A DNA stretch of 10,743 nt, from the NCBI GenBank assembly GCA_015661935.1, contig DQVD01000120.1:1-10743 (forward strand). The letters run 5' to 3'. The translations under genes were made by a program, and so were the position numbers. The notes beneath the pieces are model-generated. The model had not been told where the DNA came from and searched no databases. It worked only from the letters and a program-made list of their open reading frames with translations. Shown piece by piece: positions 7,270 through 10,743 of this stretch (the stretch's first letter is position 1; every line of letters begins with the position of its first letter). This DNA comes from Desulfocapsa sulfexigens (lineage in GTDB: Bacteria; Desulfobacterota; Desulfobulbia; Desulfobulbales; Desulfocapsaceae).

Positions 7270-8595
7270 ATGAGACAAGAAACGGATCTTATCATTTCGG
7301 GAAGTTATCTCCTGCCGGATGCCAACCATAAAAGTCTCATTTCCAATGGCGCCATCGCGATAATTGGCGACACTATTACAGCCATCGGCACAAAAGAAAC
7401 AATTCTTTCTGAATTCTGTACCAGCCGGCATATCCATACAGATCACGGCCTCATCATGCCTGGCCTTATCAATACCCACACCCATGCTGCCATGGCATGT
7501 TTTCGCGGACTTGCTGATGATTTGCCGCTTATGACCTGGCTTGAAGAGCATATCTTTCCGGTGGAAGCGCGCTGGACACCGGAAATGGTTTATCAATCCA
7601 CCCTGCTCTCAATAGCAGAAATGATCAAATCCGGAACCACCAGCTTTTGCGATATGTATCTCTTTTCCAAAGAGGTGGCACGTGCCACTGAGGAATCCGG
7701 TATGCGTGCCTGGATAGGCGAAGTGCTTTATGACTTTCCGTCCCCTTGTTATGGAGAACTGGAAAATGGCTTTTCGTATACAGATGAGCTTTTTTCCCAA
7801 TATAAAAACCATCCGTTAATTTCGATCACTACTGATCCCCATGCAGTTTATACCTGCTCACCTGAACTGCTCTCAAGGCTTGGGCAAGTTGCACAGGATT
7901 ATGATTCTCTATACGTAATTCATCTTTCCGAAAACGAAGATGAAGTCAAAAGTTGCAAAGAACGCTACAATTGCAGCCCGGTAGAACATCTTGAACATTT
8001 AGGCCTTCTTGGCCCGAAAACCTTGGCTGTCCATTGCGTAATGCTTGATAATAAAGAAATAGAACTTCTTGCAGAACGTAAAGTTAAAGTATCCCACTGT
8101 CCGGAATCCAACATGAAACTGGCATCGGGTACTGCACCAATTGTTAAGATGCTGAAAGCCGGAATCACTGTTGGAATTGGAACTGACGGGGCAGCGTCCA
8201 ACAACGATGTGGATATGTTTGGGGAAATGAACACCGTTGCCAAAATCCATAAAGTCGCACACATGGATCCAACTGCCATGAATGCCGAGCAAACTCTTCA
8301 TGCAGCAACTCTTGCAGGGGCTAGATCTTTAAGTGCTGAAAAACAGATCGGTTCTCTTGAAGTTGGGAAAAAAGCCGACATGATTGTACTGAATATGAAT
8401 CAGCCTCATCTTACGCCATTGTATAACATTCCATCTCATCTGGTTTATGCTGCAAGGGGTGTTGATGTTATTCATTCAATCATTAACGGACGTGTTGTCA
8501 TGGAATCAAGAGAGTTAAAAACCCTTGACGAAAACAGGATTCTTGCTCAGATGCGTGAAATAGGGCAAAACATTGCCAACCATGGAAAGGATTGA
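7270..8595 (+). CDS. mtaD: Amidohydrolase: 5-methylthioadenosine/S-adenosylhomocysteine deaminase type
   Basis: This 441-residue metal-dependent amidohydrolase is predicted to deaminate 5'-methylthioadenosine, S-adenosylhomocysteine or a related adenosine derivative to the inosine form. The N- and C-terminal beta-sandwich segments (LIISGSYLLPD; GKKADMIVLN) flank a TIM barrel. Metal and catalytic residues are visible in order: H70 and H72 in GLINTHTHAAM, H218 and E221 in VIHLSENEDE, H255 in AVHCV, H276 in SHCPESNMKLASG, and D306 in GTDGAASNN. The SHCPESNMKLASG-x-AP and GTDGAASNN-x-DMFGEM motifs are typical of the MTA/SAH deaminase branch. It follows the phosphorylase by 25 bp. The substrate cannot be fixed from sequence alone, because related enzymes prefer adenosine, 5'-deoxyadenosine or other analogues. 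There is no strong Shine-Dalgarno. Confidence 0.88.
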   Translation: MRQETDLIISGSYLLPDANHKSLISNGAIAIIGDTITAIGTKETILSEFCTSRHIHTDHGLIMPGLINTHTHAAMACFRGLADDLPLMTWLEEHIFPVEARWTPEMVYQSTLLSIAEMIKSGTTSFCDMYLFSKEVARATEESGMRAWIGEVLYDFPSPCYGELENGFSYTDELFSQYKNHPLISITTDPHAVYTCSPELLSRLGQVAQDYDSLYVIHLSENEDEVKSCKERYNCSPVEHLEHLGLLGPKTLAVHCVMLDNKEIELLAERKVKVSHCPESNMKLASGTAPIVKMLKAGITVGIGTDGAASNNDVDMFGEMNTVAKIHKVAHMDPTAMNAEQTLHAATLAGARSLSAEKQIGSLEVGKKADMIVLNMNQPHLTPLYNIPSHLVYAARGVDVIHSIINGRVVMESRELKTLDENRILAQMREIGQNIANHGKD

Positions 8596-8670
8596 CATTC
8601 TGGCATTACTGCTCTACATTTAAGATTCTGAAAAAAAGTAGCTAAATTTGATTTTATATGAGGTATTATT

Positions 8671-8856
8671 ATGTTTGGACTCGGCATGCCGGAATTGATT
8701 GTAATCCTGGTCATCATCGTCATTATATTTGGTGCTGGTAAACTTCCCGAGATAGGTTCAGGAATTGGTAAGGGTATCAAGAACTTTAAAGATGCCACAA
8801 AAAAAGAAGAGCCACAAAAAATTGATGACGACACCAAAGGTGACACACAGGCCTGA
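8671..8856 (+). CDS. tatA: Sec-independent (Tat) translocase subunit TatA, copy 1
   Basis: TatA oligomers form the pore-like element of the twin-arginine export system in the inner membrane. The 61-residue product shows the full pattern: FGLGMPEL at the N-terminus, one hydrophobic helix ([14 protein letters not shown]), the hinge with [17 protein letters not shown] forming the amphipathic helix, and a short charged tail. A GAGGT 6 nt before the ATG supports the start. It follows the deaminase by 75 bp and is followed by a second TatA. No tatB or tatC is in the window, so the partner TatC must be encoded elsewhere. Confidence 0.95.
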
Positions 8857-8903
8857 GCCAGCAGTTCAACGTCATTAACCACTTTTTTTAATTGGAGAAG
8901 CCC

Positions 8904-9149
8904 ATGTTTGGACTAGGAACTCCCGAATTAGTAGTCATCTTAGGAATTGCGGTACTTGTTTTTGGCGGAAAAAAGCTGCCAGAGATCGGTTCCGGCCTGG
9001 GAAAAGCCATCTCTTCTTTCAAAAATGGCATAAGTGACATTGAAGAGGGTGGAAAAAACATCCTGGAAGATGTACCCGGTGTAAAAGAAGTTGCTGCTGT
9101 AAAAGATAAAGTTGATGCAGTAAAAAATATGGGAAAAATTCTTAAATGA
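8904..9149 (+). CDS. tatA: Sec-independent (Tat) translocase subunit TatA, copy 2
   Basis: This is a second TatA/TatE-type protein of 81 residues. It shares FGLGTPEL, a membrane helix (VVILGIAVLVFGG) and [20 protein letters not shown] with copy 1, then has a longer tail with lysine/alanine-rich amphipathic character (VKEVAAVKDKVDAVKNMGKIL). The ATG at 8904 has GGAG 6 nt upstream; a TTG at 8892 overlaps that ribosome site and is not the start. The absence of a TatB-like long coiled tail argues for TatA over TatB, although division of labour between the two copies is possible. The gene ends 15 bp before a strong terminator. Confidence 0.95.
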   Translation: MFGLGTPELVVILGIAVLVFGGKKLPEIGSGLGKAISSFKNGISDIEEGGKNILEDVPGVKEVAAVKDKVDAVKNMGKILK

Positions 9150-9164
9150 TTTGCTGAAGTTATC

Positions 9165-9194
9165 AGGAGAGCCCTAAGTGGCTCTCCTTTTTTT
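9165..9194 (+). terminator. Strong rho-independent terminator after the tatA pair
   Basis: AGGAGAGCC and GGCTCTCCT form a perfect 9-bp GC-rich stem with a 6-nt loop (CTAAGT) followed by a run of T to 9194. It closes the plus-strand gene block that starts at 1530. Confidence 0.92.
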
Positions 9195-9218
9195 GCCCGC
9201 CTACGCACACAAGTGTTC

Positions 9219-9248
9219 TTGACAAGGGACTCGTTTTCATCATATCCT
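9219..9248 (+). promoter_or_regulatory. Candidate promoter for the PilZ gene
   Basis: A consensus -35 TTGACA (9219-9224) is separated by 18 nt from TATCCT (9243-9248), a fair -10. It lies directly after the terminator of the preceding operon. A start near 9255 would give a leader of about 335 nt before the PilZ coding start. Confidence 0.4.
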
Positions 9249-9591
9249 AAAAGAAAAGCTCATTTCCCCGACGTAAGTATTCGTATTGCAGCTAAATTTG
9301 TGATTAATTCGGTACTTGAAAATGTTTGGATAGTGGCTCAGGTTTGTTCGAATTGCCATGCGAACAATATTTGTTCATATGTATGTATCGAAAAAAAACA
9401 AAGTTTCTGTGTGAATCATTCTCGGAACTGGATACCAGATGGAAACCAACTGTAGTTATTTCAGCCGCAGTCTGCTAACTATTCTGGTTTCTGTCCTCTG
9501 GTTTCTGTCTTCTGAATATGCCCGCAGGGAATCATGTACGAGTAGGCCGATTCGGACAAAGATGGATTTCTCCTCTAACAAAAGGTGCACG
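9249..9591. other. Long leader/intergenic region with inverted TTGTTCG motifs and TCTG heptads
   Basis: No convincing gene is seen here. TTGTTCG at 9344-9350 pairs with CGAACAA at 9361-9367 (7-bp stem, 10-nt loop). The latter can instead pair with TTGTTC at 9371-9376 (6-bp stem, 3-nt loop), so two alternative hairpins exist. At 9483-9517 five consecutive in-phase heptads begin with TCTG (TCTGGTT, TCTGTCC, TCTGGTT, TCTGTCT, TCTGAAT). The PilZ frame is open upstream to 9439 and encodes a hydrophobic stretch there, which is discussed with that gene. Confidence 0.45.
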
Positions 9592-9903
9592 ATGAAAAAC
9601 CGCCGCGACTATGAACGTCTTCTAATTCGCAAATTCGCACTTCTCAAACTTGCCAATGGTGAAATAATTGAAGGACAGACCCGTGATATGAGTGTGGGAG
9701 GTGCCTTTATTGAATGTGAACCGGACGTTGATTTGTCGGAAGGTACAGAATGTACAATCAGGCTGATGCTTGATGAAGAAGGCAGAGAGCTGACAACAGA
9801 AATATACGGTACTATCACACACAGCGACAGTGAAGGATTAGGGTGTCATTTCCTGAAGGTAAATGCCATCTATTACCAGTTCATCGGGGCGCTCTATGAC
9901 TGA
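9592..9903 (+). CDS. Small PilZ-domain protein, likely c-di-GMP binding
   Basis: This 103-residue single-domain protein has both PilZ nucleotide-binding motifs: RxxxR (R5-D-Y-E-R9) and DxSxxG (D32-M-S-V-G-G). The barrel strands that follow (AFIECEPDVDLSEGTECTIRL, TTEIYGTITHSDSEGLGCHF) complete the domain. It is a probable cytoplasmic c-di-GMP receptor that would act on a partner such as a flagellar, pilus or exopolysaccharide component; the partner is unknown. The ATG at 9592 is preceded by AAAGGTG at close spacing. In-frame ATGs at 9562 and 9439 would add 10 or 51 residues. The longest form would carry a hydrophobic N-terminal segment encoded partly by the TCTG heptads, which I judge an artefact. 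It stands alone between a terminator and a decayed region. Confidence 0.8.
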   Translation: MKNRRDYERLLIRKFALLKLANGEIIEGQTRDMSVGGAFIECEPDVDLSEGTECTIRLMLDEEGRELTTEIYGTITHSDSEGLGCHFLKVNAIYYQFIGALYD

Positions 9904-9973
9904 GTCCACCTTCAACGCGATCAGAAGAAACCAATACCTGCAAGTTCCCTCCTCTACCTCAGGCTGATGATAA

Positions 9974-10220
9974 CGCGCCCTGCTGAGGTCCCAAACCAGA
10001 ACCTCGGGCCGGGTTCACAATCATGCGGGCTATACCATCCAGCCATTTGTTTCCACTTTCCTTGTAACACTGGTGGGTGCAGTTCCCCAGGTAGCCACAC
10101 TTCCGACTATTCGGAATACACTTGGGACAATTTCAACTCGAATCGGACCGATCAGAAACAACTACAAAGTAACTCCGGGATGTTACGCTGTGGGTAATCC
10201 CAATGCGGGATTTCCGGTTC
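9974..10220 (+). pseudogene. Decayed N-terminal fragment of an HgcA / corrinoid iron-sulfur protein-like gene
   Basis: The frame open from 9974 (just after a TAA at 9971) reads HNHAGYTIQPFVSTF, then GAVPQVATL, TLGTISTRIGPIRNNYKV and TPGCYAVGNPNAGFPV. This resembles the N-terminal part of HgcA, the corrinoid protein of mercury methylation, and its CdhD/CFeSP-like relatives. There the consensus, as I recall it, is G-x-VP-x-V-x-T, R-x-G-x-x-R-x-x-Y-x-V-x-PGLYAVG-x-P, then SPVLVTANYK. Differences such as PGC for PGL and FPV for SPV suggest drift. The signature cap-helix motif NVWCAAGK and the C-terminal membrane domain are absent. The frame runs straight into the palindromic repeat at 10222 and ends at 10318. 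No start codon or ribosome site is seen. It is a non-functional remnant. HgcA itself and an HgcA-like paralogue cannot be told apart from this fragment. Confidence 0.55.
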
Positions 10221-10221
10221 C

Positions 10222-10279
10222 TAAGTGCCTTATCAGAATTTTTTTGAGAAAAATAAGATATTGTTCCGTAAGACACTTA
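10222..10279. repeat. Palindromic (MITE-like) repeat, copy B
   Basis: This 58-bp element begins TAAGTGCCTTATCAGAA and ends TTGTTCCGTAAGACACTTA. Its outer six bases TAAGTG/CACTTA are a perfect inverted repeat, and an imperfect stem extends inward to an A/T-rich centre. The left end matches copy A over 17 of 17 bases and the right end over 15 of 16. GTTC occurs directly before it (10217-10220) and after it (10281-10284), a possible 4-bp target duplication if one extra base on each side belongs to the element. It interrupts the HgcA-like remnant. Confidence 0.62.
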
Positions 10280-10516
10280 TGTTCTGCCAACGCATCCATG
10301 CTGATCTGTGAAGTGTGAATTTTCATCTTACTCCTCCTGCGTCCACTTATTATGGCCGGTGACCAGTTTTTCTCTCCAGAAAAACGCTCTTTGGAAAAGA
10401 TTTCGTTTACTCTTATCGGCATATTTAAAAAATTGTTAATAGCTCCACTGCCCTTTCATCTTGACAAGAAACGTCTTACGGTGTAAGCATCTGGGTCCGC
10501 CTATTCTTTTTGTATC

Positions 10517-10535
10517 TTACCTCTAGATAAGGTAA
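10517..10535. promoter_or_regulatory. Palindrome upstream of the amidotransferase gene
   Basis: TTACCT and AGGTAA form a 6-bp inverted repeat around CTAGATA. ATTCTTT (10503-10509) and AAAGAAT (10536-10542) could extend it, with a bulge on the left arm. It lies about 84 bp before the start codon, so it may be an operator or a leader hairpin. There is no run of T after it that would make it a terminator. Confidence 0.3.
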
Positions 10536-10618
10536 AAAGAATCTTAAATACAACACGAAAATAATCCTGTCGGTTTTTTCAAATCAACAGGTCTCTTTTA
10601 ACTAATCAGGAGTAATGC

Positions 10619-10743
10619 ATGTGTCGTTTAGCCCTGAAAACCGCCAGTGAGGCCTTCTCGCCGTATGAAGTGCTTCAGGGGATGGAGGCAATGCAGGAAG
10701 GTTACGATGGATCCGGCCTTGGACTTCTTCTGCGCGGTCTTGA
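10619..10743 (+). CDS. Class II glutamine amidotransferase (GltB-type glutaminase domain), 5' part
   Basis: The gene is cut by the right window edge; 41 complete codons are present. The product starts Met-Cys-Arg-Leu-Ala-Leu. After Met removal the Cys would be the N-terminal nucleophile that releases ammonia from glutamine in the Ntn-hydrolase amidotransferases. Later residues (GMEAMQEGYDGSGLGLLLRG) fit the N-terminal part of the glutaminase domain seen in split, archaeal-type glutamate synthase subunits. The ATG at 10619 is preceded by AGGAG with 6-nt spacing. An out-of-frame ATG at 10615 is not used. It probably heads an operon with the other glutamate synthase subunits, which cannot be seen here. 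Confidence 0.75.
   Translation, partial: MCRLALKTASEAFSPYEVLQGMEAMQEGYDGSGLGLLLRGL

Larger units (their letters stand above)
9904..10618. other. Gene-poor region with HgcA-like remnant, palindromic repeat copy B and a palindrome
   Basis: These 715 bases contain no intact gene. They hold the HgcA/CFeSP-like remnant (about 9974-10220), repeat copy B (10222-10279), an A/T-rich 7-bp stem TTTTTCT/AGAAAAA at 10367-10384 of uncertain meaning, and the palindrome at 10517-10535 ahead of the last gene. A TTGACA at 10461-10466 lacks a good -10 partner. Other stretches show nothing recognisable. Confidence 0.55.

Noticed and set aside
8600..8615. TGGCAT...GCTCT upstream of tatA as a sigma-54 promoter
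   Set aside because: The spacing between the GG and GC elements is wrong for a -24/-12 promoter.
8892..8903. TTG start adding four residues to the second TatA
   Set aside because: It overlaps the GGAG ribosome site that serves the ATG at 8904, and the FGLG motif of TatA proteins follows the start Met directly.
9213..9455. 80-codon plus-strand open frame with several cysteines after the tatA terminator
   Set aside because: It starts with GTG inside the candidate promoter region, has no ribosome site and no recognisable motif, and its cysteines are not in a metal-binding spacing that convinces me.
9439..9591. N-terminal extension of the PilZ protein with a hydrophobic segment that could be a membrane anchor
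   Set aside because: The ATG at 9439 has no ribosome site, part of the hydrophobic stretch is encoded by the TCTG heptads, and the ATG at 9592 has AAAGGTG upstream and gives a normal PilZ domain start.
977..10279. The two repeat copies as CRISPR repeats or ends of one composite transposon
   Set aside because: They are over 9 kb apart with no regular spacing. The genes between them are housekeeping genes without a transposase, so a composite mobile element is not supported.
10073..10318. Open frame as a real 81-residue protein
   Set aside because: The start is an internal GTG in the HgcA-like remnant, and the second half is translated repeat element. It is a decayed frame crossing an insertion.
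10183..10422. 79-codon minus-strand frame across repeat copy B
   Set aside because: It overlaps the HgcA-like remnant and the repeat in antisense and has no recognisable motif or ribosome site.
10461..10490. TTGACA followed by TAAGCA as a promoter for the amidotransferase gene
   Set aside because: The -35 is perfect, but the -10 at 17-nt spacing matches only two of six consensus bases and the start would lie over 120 nt upstream.

Overview
The window looks like a chromosomal segment of an anaerobic Desulfobacterota bacterium, most likely a Desulfobulbaceae-type sulfate reducer. This is inferred from gene content and protein flavour: the decayed HgcA-like corrinoid protein, the PilZ protein style, paired TatA genes and a stand-alone class II glutamine amidotransferase. 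It was not tested by any search. All intact genes encode housekeeping or metabolic proteins, and the intergenic stretches on both sides of the main gene block hold decayed genes and a repeated palindromic element.

Layout. Left edge, minus strand: rimP (ribosome maturation) ends near base 16. It is preceded on the same strand by a tRNA-Gly(CCC) gene that has its own promoter and a rho-independent terminator. Bases 687-1529 carry no intact gene. They hold the tRNA promoter, a PilZ-domain remnant and an unidentified short coding remnant (both minus strand), one copy of a ~58-bp palindromic repeat, and a 15-bp palindrome just ahead of the next gene block.

Bases 1530-9149 form a tight plus-strand block: an ABHD14-like alpha/beta hydrolase, a TopB-type DNA topoisomerase, the ribosome silencing factor RsfS, threonine synthase, a 6-oxopurine-type nucleoside phosphorylase, an MTA/SAH (or related) deaminase, and two tandem TatA paralogues. 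It ends at a strong terminator (9165-9194). Most junctions up to the deaminase are overlaps or gaps of about 25 bp or less. The phosphorylase and deaminase probably act in sequence on nucleosides released by S-adenosylmethionine chemistry: deamination to a 6-oxopurine nucleoside, then phosphorolysis.

Bases 9195-9591 hold a probable promoter and a long leader (inverted TTGTTCG motifs, in-phase TCTG heptads) before a small intact PilZ protein (9592-9903). Bases 9904-10618 have no intact gene. They contain a decayed N-terminal fragment of an HgcA/corrinoid iron-sulfur-protein-like gene, interrupted at its conserved PV-[LV]-[TS]-AN region by the second copy of the palindromic repeat, and then a palindrome upstream of the last gene. 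That gene, cut by the window edge, starts Met-Cys and looks like a class II glutamine amidotransferase (GltB-type domain).

No CRISPR array, rRNA, integrase or intact transposase was seen. The most notable signals are the HgcA-like remnant with an inserted palindromic element, and the coupled deaminase/phosphorylase pair.
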